A DNA stretch of 26,803 bases from an uncultured Blautia sp. (GTDB lineage Bacteria; Bacillota; Clostridia; Lachnospirales; Lachnospiraceae): NCBI RefSeq assembly GCF_934372025.1, contig NZ_CAKROJ010000032.1, positions 1 through 26,803 on the forward strand, written 5' to 3'. The notes under the pieces were generated by a model. The model worked only from the letters and a program-made list of their open reading frames with translations. It was not told the origin of the DNA and did no database searches. The position numbers and the translations under genes are program-made. Of the stretch, positions 1 through 7,065 are shown in pieces; positions within the stretch are counted from its first letter, which is position 1, and each line of letters starts with the position of its first letter.

Positions 1-336
1 TACTTCCAGACACAGGCTGTATTTGAGCCAGAGAAATTCATCAAATTCATGGAAAAAGCAAAACAGTTCGGAAAACCGGTACAGGTTGGTATCATCATTC
101 CAAAATCTGTTGGAATGGTAAGATTCATGAACAATAACGTTGCTGGTATCCATGTTCCGGATGAAATGATCGAAGAACTGAAAGCTGACAAAGAAAAAAC
201 AAAAGCAGGTATCACTGGTGTTGAGATTGCTGCACGTATTATCAAAGAGTGCAAGCCATACTGTCAGGGTGTGCATATCATGGCACTTGGCTGGGAATCC
301 AAGATTCCGGATCTCTTAAAACTGGCTGAGATCTAA
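1..336 (+). CDS. metF: Methylenetetrahydrofolate reductase, C-terminal part (start outside window)
   Basis: The reading frame is open from base 1 and ends in TAA at 334-336, so about 111 C-terminal residues are visible and the start lies upstream. The visible protein begins YFQTQAVFEPEKF, the FxTQ strand of the MetF TIM barrel. It continues with PVQVGIIIPKS and ends GWESKIPDLLKLAEI, an ending I associate with MetF of acetogenic and gut clostridia. MetF reduces 5,10-methylene-THF to 5-methyl-THF for methionine synthesis or the methyl branch of the Wood-Ljungdahl pathway. A hairpin terminator follows about 45 bp after the stop, so it is the last gene of its operon. The internal ATG at 49 is not the start because the frame is open before it. 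The family is fairly sure; which pathway it serves cannot be told from this fragment. Confidence 0.82.
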   Translation, partial: YFQTQAVFEPEKFIKFMEKAKQFGKPVQVGIIIPKSVGMVRFMNNNVAGIHVPDEMIEELKADKEKTKAGITGVEIAARIIKECKPYCQGVHIMALGWESKIPDLLKLAEI

Positions 337-380
337 AAGATCAGTTCTAATAAAAAAATATTATAATGAGTTTATAAGAA

Positions 381-425
381 GAGGCGCTTGTCTTTCGGGA
401 AAACGAAGACAGGCGTCTTGTTTTG
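381..425 (+). terminator. Rho-independent terminator after metF
   Basis: GAGGCGCTTGTCTT at 381-394 pairs with AAGACAGGCGTCTT at 406-419, with a few G-U pairs, around a short loop. The T-rich run TTGTTTTG follows. It separates the metF operon from the biotin promoter about 40 bp further on. Confidence 0.8.
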
Positions 426-464
426 TATGAATTGTTTTAAATATAAACCAAACAGCAATTAGGG

Positions 465-493
465 TTGACAATCACTCTTCTTTATTTTAAAAT
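465..493 (+). promoter_or_regulatory. Sigma-A type promoter of the biotin operon
   Basis: A perfect -35 TTGACA lies at 465-470 and TAAAAT (5 of 6 consensus) at 488-493, with the optimal 17-bp spacer. Transcription would start near 500, inside the left arm of the BirA-type operator. The placement gives a simple repressor-blocks-polymerase arrangement. Confidence 0.8.
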
Positions 494-524
494 TGTAAAC
501 CATAAGACATATGGAGGTTTACAA
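493..524 (+). promoter_or_regulatory. BirA operator (biotin repressor binding site)
   Basis: A perfect 9-bp inverted repeat, TTGTAAACC (493-501) and GGTTTACAA (516-524), has a 14-bp spacer. The arms equal the E. coli bioO arms as I know them, and the spacing fits known BirA sites. It starts on the last base of the -10 box, contains the Shine-Dalgarno GGAGG (513-517), and ends directly before the bioY ATG at 525. Biotinyl-AMP-loaded BirA bound here should block initiation at this promoter. The BirA gene itself is not in the window. Confidence 0.9.
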
Positions 525-1118
525 ATGACAAAAACAAAGAGTTTGATCTATTGCGGTCTTTTTACAGCCCTGATCGCAGCAGGTGCATTTATTAAGGTTC
601 CTGTACCGGTAGTTCCTTTTACACTTCAGTACCTGTTTACTATGCTTGCAGGTTTGCTTCTTGGAGCAAAAAGAGGAACAATTTCAGTAGTTGCTTATAT
701 GATTTTAGGATTGGCAGGATTACCAATCTTTACCGAAGGTGGCGGATTATGGTATGTATTTAAGCCAAGCTTTGGATATATCATTGGATTCTGTCTGGGA
801 ACTTACGTGACTGGACGTATTGCAGAGCATCTTAAGAAAAAGACAGTATTTCGTTATCTGCTTGCAAACCTGGCAGGACTTATGGTTGTCTATGCCTGTG
901 GAATGATCTATTACTATATTATCTGTAATTATGTGATCAACACACCGATTGGAATCTGGCCGCTCATCCTTTACTGCTTCCTTTTAGCAGTGCCTGGAGA
1001 CATTGCACTGAGTATTCTTGGAGCAGTTGTTGCCAAACGTATCCGACCAGTTGTAATGCAGTACCTTACAGACCCTAAACCTATCATCTCATCAGTATCG
1101 GAGGAAACCGCAAAATGA
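525..1118 (+). CDS. bioY: Biotin transporter BioY (ECF substrate-binding component)
   Basis: This 197-residue membrane protein is the biotin-binding S component of an energy-coupling factor transporter; it needs the general EcfA/A'/T module, encoded elsewhere. It has about six hydrophobic segments. Family landmarks are the early stretch PVPVVPFTLQYLFTMLAGLL and the following GLAGLPIF with a Gly-rich loop (FTEGGG). I chose ATG 525 because GGAGG (513-517) lies 7 bases upstream. The in-frame TTG at 465 is the -35 box and would precede the transcription start. The gene is first in the biotin operon and overlaps bioB by 4 bp (ATGA), so the two are probably translationally coupled. It should be repressed by BirA when biotin is plentiful. 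Confidence 0.93.
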   Translation: MTKTKSLIYCGLFTALIAAGAFIKVPVPVVPFTLQYLFTMLAGLLLGAKRGTISVVAYMILGLAGLPIFTEGGGLWYVFKPSFGYIIGFCLGTYVTGRIAEHLKKKTVFRYLLANLAGLMVVYACGMIYYYIICNYVINTPIGIWPLILYCFLLAVPGDIALSILGAVVAKRIRPVVMQYLTDPKPIISSVSEETAK

Positions 1119-2098
1119 ACCCACTTACCTTAGCTCAGGAAATTATCGACGGACGCAGAATCACAAGAGAGGATGATCTTTCTTTCTTCCTTACCTGTGA
1201 TCTGGATGAATTATGCGAGGGTGCAGACCGCATCCGTGAAGCTTGTATCGGTGACAAAGTAGATCTTTGTTCCATCATTAATGGTCGAAGCGGCAGATGC
1301 CCGGAGGACTGTAAATATTGTGCACAGTCAGCACATAATCATACTTCCTGCGAAGTTTACGATTTTCTTCCGGAAGAAAAAATCCTGGAAGCCTGTAAGA
1401 TGAATGAGGCAGAAGGTGTAAACCGTTTTGCCATTGTAACAGCCGGCAGAGCCTTAACCGGAAAAGAATTTGACCAGGCTATCCATGCTTATGAGACAAT
1501 GAAGAGAGAATGCAAAATCGATCTTTGTGCATCCATGGGCTTCCTTTCAGCTGAACAGCTTCATCGTCTTCATGAAGCAGGCGTGACCAGCTATCATCAC
1601 AATATTGAGACTTCACGCAGAAATTTCCCGAATATATGTACAACCCATACATATGATATGAAGATCGAAACCTTAAAGAAAGTTAAGGCTGAAGGAATGT
1701 GCGCATGTTCAGGAGGCATCATTGGAATGGGTGAGACCTGGGAGGACCGTCTTGATATGGCCATCAGTCTTGCTGAGCTTGGAATTGATTCTATTCCGAT
1801 CAATGCGCTGATGCCGATTCCGGGAACTCCGCTTGAAAATCTTCCTCGACTTTCTGAAGCAGATATTCTTCGTACGATTGCGTTCTTCCGCTACATTAAT
1901 CCGGAAGCAAATATTCGACTTGCAGCAGGACGCGCACTTCTCACCAATGACGGCGAAACTGCCTTTAATGCAGGAGCATCCGCAACAATCACCGGAAACA
2001 TGCTGACAACTGCCGCATGTGCGACGATCAGAAGTGACCGCAAGATGCTTGCAGATATGGGAAGAGATGTAACTCCGGAATATTGGAAGGAAGTGTAG
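1115..2098 (+). CDS. bioB: Biotin synthase BioB
   Basis: BioB is a radical SAM enzyme that inserts sulfur into dethiobiotin to make biotin, the last step of the pathway. The 327-residue length is typical. The SAM-cluster motif CxxxCxxC is at Cys62, Cys66 and Cys69 (RCPEDCKYCAQS). The family stretches HHNIETSRR and GGIIGMGE follow, and the C-terminal half has FRYINPEANIRLAAGR, which includes the arginine region that ligates the second (2Fe-2S) cluster in known BioB. The start overlaps the bioY stop in ATGA, with GGAGG about 10 bases upstream. Only 3 bp separate it from bioD. The function is secure from motif and neighbours. Confidence 0.96.
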   Translation: MNPLTLAQEIIDGRRITREDDLSFFLTCDLDELCEGADRIREACIGDKVDLCSIINGRSGRCPEDCKYCAQSAHNHTSCEVYDFLPEEKILEACKMNEAEGVNRFAIVTAGRALTGKEFDQAIHAYETMKRECKIDLCASMGFLSAEQLHRLHEAGVTSYHHNIETSRRNFPNICTTHTYDMKIETLKKVKAEGMCACSGGIIGMGETWEDRLDMAISLAELGIDSIPINALMPIPGTPLENLPRLSEADILRTIAFFRYINPEANIRLAAGRALLTNDGETAFNAGASATITGNMLTTAACATIRSDRKMLADMGRDVTPEYWKEV

Positions 2099-2101
2099 AC
2101 T

Positions 2102-2800
2102 ATGAGTAAAGCAGTGTTCCTTACCGGAACAGGAACTGATATCGGTAAAACATATATTTCTGGTTTAATCGTTAAAAAACTCGCAGAGGCTGGCAAGAAT
2201 CCGGCATATTACAAAGCAGCCATGAGCGGAAATGACCGAAGAGAGGATGGAAGCCTGATTCCGGGGGATGCTCTTTTTGTTCAGAAAACATCCGGGATTT
2301 CACAGCCGCTTGAAGAAATGTGTCCGTATGTGTATGAAAATGCATGGTCTCCTCATCTGGCTTCAAGAGTGGAAGGAAATCCGGTAGACCTTGAGGTTGT
2401 TCGAAAAGGATTTCTGGAAACCGCAGATAAATATGATTACATTACAATGGAAGGCAGCGGTGGAATCTTATGCCCACTCTGCTTTGATGAGCGCAGGATA
2501 CAGCTCGAAGATGTAATACGTGAATTTGAACTTTCCAGCATTCTTGTGGCAGATGCCGGACTTGGCACGATCAACAGCGTTGTGCTGACTGCTGAGTATA
2601 TGAAAGCCCGTTCACTCCCGATCAAGGGAATCATCTTTAACCATTATCATCCGGGAAATATCATGGAAGATGACAATATCTTTATGTGTGAACATATGAC
2701 TGGTCTTCCGGTCATTGCAAAGGTACAGGATGATGCGACAGAGCTTGAGACAGATGCAGACGTACTTGCTGCACTTTATGATGAGGTGAAGATCAAATGA
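2102..2800 (+). CDS. bioD: Dethiobiotin synthetase BioD
   Basis: BioD closes the ureido ring of 7,8-diaminopelargonate using ATP and CO2 to give dethiobiotin. The protein has 232 residues. The P-loop is near the N-terminus at residues 9-17 (GTGTDIGKT), followed by the YYKAAMSG substrate region. The second loop reads MEGSGGILCPL, where many family members have VEGAGGxxVPL. The start ATG follows bioB by 3 bp with AAGGAAG upstream. The end overlaps bioA in ATGA (2797-2800). The tight spacing indicates one cotranscribed, coupled unit. Confidence 0.94.
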   Translation: MSKAVFLTGTGTDIGKTYISGLIVKKLAEAGKNPAYYKAAMSGNDRREDGSLIPGDALFVQKTSGISQPLEEMCPYVYENAWSPHLASRVEGNPVDLEVVRKGFLETADKYDYITMEGSGGILCPLCFDERRIQLEDVIREFELSSILVADAGLGTINSVVLTAEYMKARSLPIKGIIFNHYHPGNIMEDDNIFMCEHMTGLPVIAKVQDDATELETDADVLAALYDEVKIK

Positions 2801-3981
2801 TTTGGTATCCATATGAACAGATGAAAACAATGAAAGAGCCGTATAAGATTTTGGACGCAGAAGGCGTGCATCTTTATACAAAGGATCAGAAACTGATAGA
2901 TTCTATTTCATCCTGGTGGTGTATGATCCACGGCTATAAACATCCGGAACTGACCGAAGCTATCAAGGAACAGGCGGATCACTTCTGTCATGTAATGCTT
3001 GGTGGACTTACCCATGAACCGGTAGAAAAGCTTTCTGTAAAACTTCAGGAATTTCTTCCGGGTGATCTGGATTACTGTTTCTTTTCAGATTCCGGAAGCG
3101 TTGCAGTAGAAGTTTCTCTTAAAATGGCACTTCAGTACAACACAAACCAGGGCCGTAAAAGACCGATGGTGCTGGCTCTTGAGCATGCGTATCACGGAGA
3201 CACCTTTAAAGCAATGGAAGTGGGCGATGATGAAGATTATCACTTTGCCTTTGATAAAAAAGAAGGTGTTGTCCATATCCCGACAGAGATTCCTGCACTT
3301 GAAGAGGCATTTGAACTGTACCATGACCGCCTGAACTGTTTTATCGTAGAACCTCTTTTGCAGGGCGCTGGCGGAATGCGGATGTATGATATTTCATTCC
3401 TGAAACGTGCAAGAGAACTGTGTGACCAGTATGACGTCCTTCTGATCTTTGATGAGGTTGCCACAGGATTTGGCCGTACAGGAAACCGATTTGTTGCAGA
3501 CCTGGTTCTTCCGGATATCCTTGTCCTTGGAAAGGCTCTGACCGGAGGATATATCGGTCATGCAGTTACGGTGGCAAACCACAAAGTATTCAATGCTTTT
3601 TACAGCGACGATGACAGACTTGCCCTGATGCACGGACCAACCTTTATGGGAAATCCTCTTGCATGTGCAGTGGCATTAAAAGGAATTGAGATCTTTGAAC
3701 GTGAAGATTATATGAGCAAGATCCATCATATCGAACAGATCTCACGCCAGGAGATGGAACAGTTCACTGATCCACGCGTCAAAGAAGTACGAATCATGGG
3801 TGGATGCACCTGCGTGGAAGTCCGTGATCCAAAATACCTGGAAGGTTTCCAGCAGTTTGCCTACGAACGAGGCGTGTTTTGCCGTCCGTTTTTGAACTAC
3901 ATGTATTCCATGGTGCCGTATGTGATCAAAGATGATGAGTTAATAAAAATCTTTGATGTGATGAAAGAATGGTTTAAATAA
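2797..3981 (+). CDS. bioA: Adenosylmethionine-8-amino-7-oxononanoate aminotransferase BioA
   Basis: This PLP enzyme transaminates KAPA to 7,8-diaminopelargonate. At 394 residues it is somewhat shorter than the roughly 430 of E. coli BioA. It carries the BioA-type N-terminal region with SISSWW (substrate pocket, about 36-41), the cofactor region SDSGSVAVEVSLKM, the PLP-binding Asp219 in FDEVATGFGRTG, and the Schiff-base Lys246 in VLGKALTGG. It is class III aminotransferase fold throughout. It overlaps bioD by 4 bp and is the last gene before a strong terminator. Whether the amino donor is SAM or lysine (as in B. subtilis BioK) cannot be read from motifs alone. No bioF, bioC, bioH or bioW accompanies it. 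Confidence 0.92.
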   Translation: MIWYPYEQMKTMKEPYKILDAEGVHLYTKDQKLIDSISSWWCMIHGYKHPELTEAIKEQADHFCHVMLGGLTHEPVEKLSVKLQEFLPGDLDYCFFSDSGSVAVEVSLKMALQYNTNQGRKRPMVLALEHAYHGDTFKAMEVGDDEDYHFAFDKKEGVVHIPTEIPALEEAFELYHDRLNCFIVEPLLQGAGGMRMYDISFLKRARELCDQYDVLLIFDEVATGFGRTGNRFVADLVLPDILVLGKALTGGYIGHAVTVANHKVFNAFYSDDDRLALMHGPTFMGNPLACAVALKGIEIFEREDYMSKIHHIEQISRQEMEQFTDPRVKEVRIMGGCTCVEVRDPKYLEGFQQFAYERGVFCRPFLNYMYSMVPYVIKDDELIKIFDVMKEWFK

Positions 3982-3982
3982 A

Positions 3983-4026
3983 GAAAAAAATACTCCCTCC
4001 TGCTGTGTCGGGAGGGAGTGTTGTTT
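3983..4026. terminator. Bidirectional terminator between bioA and the ROK regulator
   Basis: ACTCCCTCC at 3992-4000 pairs perfectly with GGAGGGAGT at 4011-4019 around a 10-base loop. On the plus strand a weak T-rich tail (GTTGTTTAT) follows. On the minus strand the tail is the complement of AAGAAAAAAA, a strong T run. It sits between two convergent genes and probably serves both. Confidence 0.85.
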
Positions 4027-5158
4027 ATATGGTATGGATAAATTGATCAACATAGTACAGGGCAGCTCCGATAGCCGGAGTGTACTGACCGTTTGTGCCA
4101 ACAAGAATCTGACCTTTGTCCAGTTTAAATGGTGCAGCTAAATTAATATGTTCTGTCAGATAAGAAAGATCTTCGTCAGTAAAATAAGGCGCCAGGTAGC
4201 CGCTGATAATAATAGGAGCATCAACGATCAGATTCAGATTTTTCATAGCGAAAGCCAGATGATTGAGATAATCTTCCCAGACTTGAATGAGCTGGGAGGA
4301 TTTTTTTTCGCGTAAAAGCGGGAAAAATTCTTTGATCGTCATACCGGCAGCCTGTTCCAGAGAATCAACAGAACAGTAGGTTTCCAGACAGCCGCGGTTT
4401 CCACAATAACAAAGAGGACCATCCGGATTAATACACATATGTTCAAGGGTTCCACTGTGCATAGAATTTCCCTGATGAATCTGATGATTAGTAATGATCG
4501 CGCCGCCAAGATTTCGGTTCAGCAGAAAAACAACGGCACTGTCAAGCTCTGGATGATTCCATAATTCCAGGAAAGCAGCTGATTTTGAATCATGTTCCAG
4601 ATAGCATGGATAAGGAAGACGACTGGTAAATTCTTCCAGATTCATACCGGTATTTTTCATAATAGTTCCATAGGTTACGGTAGTATGATCCGGAGATGTA
4701 ATGCCCTGTGTGGCAATTGAGATTCCAAGTACTTTTTCTTCCGCATATTGATTGGATGTTGTGAATTCCCGGATAGTTTCCGCAATCTGCTCATAGTAAG
4801 CGGGTGTGTTAGAGTATGGAACTGAAAAAGTATCTGTAAAGATGGCATTTCCGTAAAGATCCACCGCAGTGAGATGGAACATATTTTTTAATATACCGAT
4901 ACCAATGGAAATTTTAAAATCAGGCACAATCTGGATTGCCTGAGCTTTTCTTCCGCCTGTTGAATCAAAATATCCGTTTCTTTCGATCAAACCTTCCTGC
5001 TCCAGCAGATTCAGATTCTGGCTGACTGTGGATAAGCCCATCTGAAGATCCGAAACGATCTGTAGTTTGGAGGTTACTTTACTCTTATAAATATATTGAT
5101 AAACTTTTGATTTGTTTATTTTTTTAAGACTGATATTTGTTAATCCTTTTTCGCTCAT
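4025..5158 (-). CDS. ROK-family transcriptional regulator
   Basis: This 377-residue protein has an N-terminal winged helix (about 15-75; SKLQIVSDLQMGLSTVSQNL, then LLEQEGLIE) joined to a ROK sugar-kinase-like domain. The ROK zinc motif CYCGNRGCLE supplies Cys250, Cys252 and Cys257, with His240 upstream. Such proteins are usually repressors that sense a sugar or sugar phosphate. I chose ATG 5158 because AGGAG (5165-5169) lies 6 bases upstream. The ATG at 5203 has no ribosome site and lies at the predicted transcript start. The gene is divergent from the dehydrogenase/GntP pair, which is probably its target. No autoregulation is shown directly, but the shared 250-bp gap holds the repeats described separately. 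The ligand is unknown. Confidence 0.87.
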   Translation of the reverse strand: MSEKGLTNISLKKINKSKVYQYIYKSKVTSKLQIVSDLQMGLSTVSQNLNLLEQEGLIERNGYFDSTGGRKAQAIQIVPDFKISIGIGILKNMFHLTAVDLYGNAIFTDTFSVPYSNTPAYYEQIAETIREFTTSNQYAEEKVLGISIATQGITSPDHTTVTYGTIMKNTGMNLEEFTSRLPYPCYLEHDSKSAAFLELWNHPELDSAVVFLLNRNLGGAIITNHQIHQGNSMHSGTLEHMCINPDGPLCYCGNRGCLETYCSVDSLEQAAGMTIKEFFPLLREKKSSQLIQVWEDYLNHLAFAMKNLNLIVDAPIIISGYLAPYFTDEDLSYLTEHINLAAPFKLDKGQILVGTNGQYTPAIGAALYYVDQFIHTI

Positions 5159-5210
5159 AAGATACTCCTGATAACTTTGCAAGATAAAATTTACGTTCAA
5201 CATTTATTCT

Positions 5211-5238
5211 AGTATAACACAGAAGAAAAAGCAATCAA
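5211..5238 (-). promoter_or_regulatory. Promoter of the ROK regulator gene
   Basis: Read on the minus strand, TTGATT (5238-5233) and TATACT (5216-5211) are separated by 16 bp. Transcription would start near 5204, leaving a leader of about 45 bases before the ATG at 5158. This supports that start over the ATG at 5203. Confidence 0.6.
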
Positions 5239-5319
5239 TATTAGAATATAGTAAAAGTGCATAAAAAATTAGCTTTAATATTATAATTATTGTCAATAGA
5301 TTTTTGAAGCACAGAGATA

Positions 5320-5366
5320 TATACTTAACTTACACGTAAGATATAAACGTAAGTCAAAAACGTAAG
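5320..5366 (+). promoter_or_regulatory. Candidate -10 box followed by three 13-bp phased ACGTAAG repeats
   Basis: TATACT at 5320-5325 is a good -10 box, but no convincing -35 lies at the right distance (TAGATT at 5298-5303 is the best). Directly downstream, ACGTAAG occurs at 5334-5340, 5347-5353 and 5360-5366, each exactly 13 bp after the last. The first copy also belongs to an interrupted palindrome, CTTAC-AC-GTAAG (5329-5340). The cluster would cover the start and early leader of the dehydrogenase transcript. It may be an operator for the divergent ROK protein; that assignment is inference. Confidence 0.55.
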
Positions 5367-5408
5367 AGACAGATCAGAAATATAAGATGAAAACAAGGAG
5401 GATGTAAC

Positions 5409-7025
5409 ATGAAATTATCAGTTAATGGAATCAAGAATCACGAAGAATGGGAAAAAGCAGGAATCATGCTTCCTGGCTATGATGTGGAAGGCGTGAGTGC
5501 AAAAGCAAAAGAAGCACCGGTATGGGTACATTTTGGAATCGGAAATATTTTCCGAGTATTCATCGGCGGTATTGCGGACGGACTTCTTGAGGAAGGTGCA
5601 CTTGACCGAGGGCTTACCTGTGTGGAAACATTCGATTATGATGTAGTTGATAAAATCTATAAACCATATGATAATCTTGGCCTGAGCGTTATTCTTCATG
5701 GAGATGGAAAACGAGATTATAAAGTACTCGGATCACTTGCAGAAGCTGTAAAGGCTCAGGCTTCAGATGCTGAACAGTGGAATCGTCTTAAAGAAATTTT
5801 TAGAAGCAGTTCTCTGCAGATGGTTTCCTTCACAATCACAGAGAAAGGTTATGCGCTTCAGAAAGCTGACGGTACATACTTCCCGTTTGTACAGGCTGAT
5901 ATTCAGAATGGCCCGGACAAAGCAACAGGTGCCATGGCGGTTCTGGTAGCTATGTTATTTGAGAGATATAAGGCAGGCAGATTTCCTATTGCTCTGGTTT
6001 CTATGGATAATTGCTCACAGAATGGAGCCAGACTTCGAGAATCCGTACTGAAAATGACAGAAGAATGGAAGAAGGCCGGTTTTGTAGATGATGGATTTGT
6101 AAATTACGTAAGCGATGAAAAAGTAGTTGCTTTCCCATGGACTATGATCGACAAGATCACACCTCGTCCGAGTGAGCAGATTGCAGCAGATCTGGAAAAG
6201 CTGGGTGTGGAAGATATGCAGCCGGTCATCACAAGTAAAAAAACATATATTGCACCATTTGTAAATGCAGAAAAACCGCAGTATCTTGTGATCGAAGACA
6301 GTTTTCCAAACGGACGTCCGGCACTGGAAAAAGGATTTGGTGTATACATGGCTGACAGAAATACAGTAAACATGTCTGAACGAATGAAAGTTACCGTTTG
6401 TCTGAACCCGGTGCATTCTGCTACAGGTCCGCTTGGCGTTGTACTTGGTTATGATCTGTTTGCGCACATGCTGAATACGAATGAAGACATGATGAAGATG
6501 GCCCGCATGGTGGCTTATGATGAAGGTCTTCCGGTCGTGGCAAATCCTGGAATCCTTTCACCACAGGCCTTTGTAGATGAACTGTTTAATGACCGTTTCC
6601 CAAATGAATATCTGGGAGACACTAATCTTCGTCTGGCAGTTGATGTATCACAGATGGTTGGCATTCGTTTTGGAGAAACTGTAAAAGCGTATGTAAAGAA
6701 GTTTGGAGATGCTTCCAGATTGACAGCCATCCCACTGGGAATCGCAGGATGGCTCAGATATATGCTTGGTGTTGATGATGAGGGCAATAAATTCGAACTT
6801 GCACCGGATCCGATGAACGAAGAAATCCAGGAGCAGTTCAAAGATATTGTTGTGGGACAGCCGGAAACATTTAAAGACCAGCTGAAACCAATCCTTTCTA
6901 ATGAACGTTTATTCTTTACAGATCTTTATAAAGATGGTGTTGGAGAAAAGATTGAAGATATGTTCCGTGAGATGATCGCAGGACCAGGAGCTGTAAAAGA
7001 GACGATTCACAAATATGTTCACTGA
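5409..7025 (+). CDS. Mannitol dehydrogenase family oxidoreductase, probable fructuronate reductase (UxuB-like)
   Basis: This 538-residue protein is a long-chain polyol dehydrogenase of the mannitol dehydrogenase/UxuB family. The N-terminal nucleotide-binding region contains VWVHFGIGNIFRVF (family pattern FGxGNxxR). The catalytic region has a Lys, Asn and His in KVTVCLNPVH. The MDNCSQNG stretch (family MDNxxxNG) and FPWTMIDKITPRP are also typical. Such enzymes interconvert D-fructuronate and D-mannonate or sugar alcohols and ketoses using NAD(H). The start has AAGGAGG about 7 bases upstream. A GntP permease follows 40 bp later and a ROK regulator is divergent, which favours a sugar-acid substrate. 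There is no uxuA, uxaC or KDG kinase nearby, so the exact substrate (fructuronate, mannitol, arabitol) is unproven. Confidence 0.8.
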   Translation: MKLSVNGIKNHEEWEKAGIMLPGYDVEGVSAKAKEAPVWVHFGIGNIFRVFIGGIADGLLEEGALDRGLTCVETFDYDVVDKIYKPYDNLGLSVILHGDGKRDYKVLGSLAEAVKAQASDAEQWNRLKEIFRSSSLQMVSFTITEKGYALQKADGTYFPFVQADIQNGPDKATGAMAVLVAMLFERYKAGRFPIALVSMDNCSQNGARLRESVLKMTEEWKKAGFVDDGFVNYVSDEKVVAFPWTMIDKITPRPSEQIAADLEKLGVEDMQPVITSKKTYIAPFVNAEKPQYLVIEDSFPNGRPALEKGFGVYMADRNTVNMSERMKVTVCLNPVHSATGPLGVVLGYDLFAHMLNTNEDMMKMARMVAYDEGLPVVANPGILSPQAFVDELFNDRFPNEYLGDTNLRLAVDVSQMVGIRFGETVKAYVKKFGDASRLTAIPLGIAGWLRYMLGVDDEGNKFELAPDPMNEEIQEQFKDIVVGQPETFKDQLKPILSNERLFFTDLYKDGVGEKIEDMFREMIAGPGAVKETIHKYVH

Positions 7026-7065
7026 TAGAAAAATGATCCAAAAAAAATAGCGGAGGAAAAGGAAA

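Noticed and set aside
465..524. Longer bioY reading frame starting at TTG 465
   Set aside because: That TTG is the -35 hexamer of the promoter; the extra residues would not be transcribed, and ATG 525 has GGAGG at the right distance.
5159..5203. ROK regulator start at ATG 5203
   Set aside because: No ribosome site, and the predicted transcript starts at about 5204. ATG 5158 has AGGAG 6 bases upstream.
5334..5366. ACGTAAG repeats as a CRISPR array or replication iterons
   Set aside because: Units of 7 bp with 6-bp spacers are far too short for CRISPR, and there is no Rep gene or AT-rich origin structure nearby.
6015..6467. 150-codon minus-strand frame opposite the UxuB-like gene
   Set aside because: Rich in Cys, Phe, His and Ile as expected for antisense of a coding strand, with no ribosome site or family resemblance.
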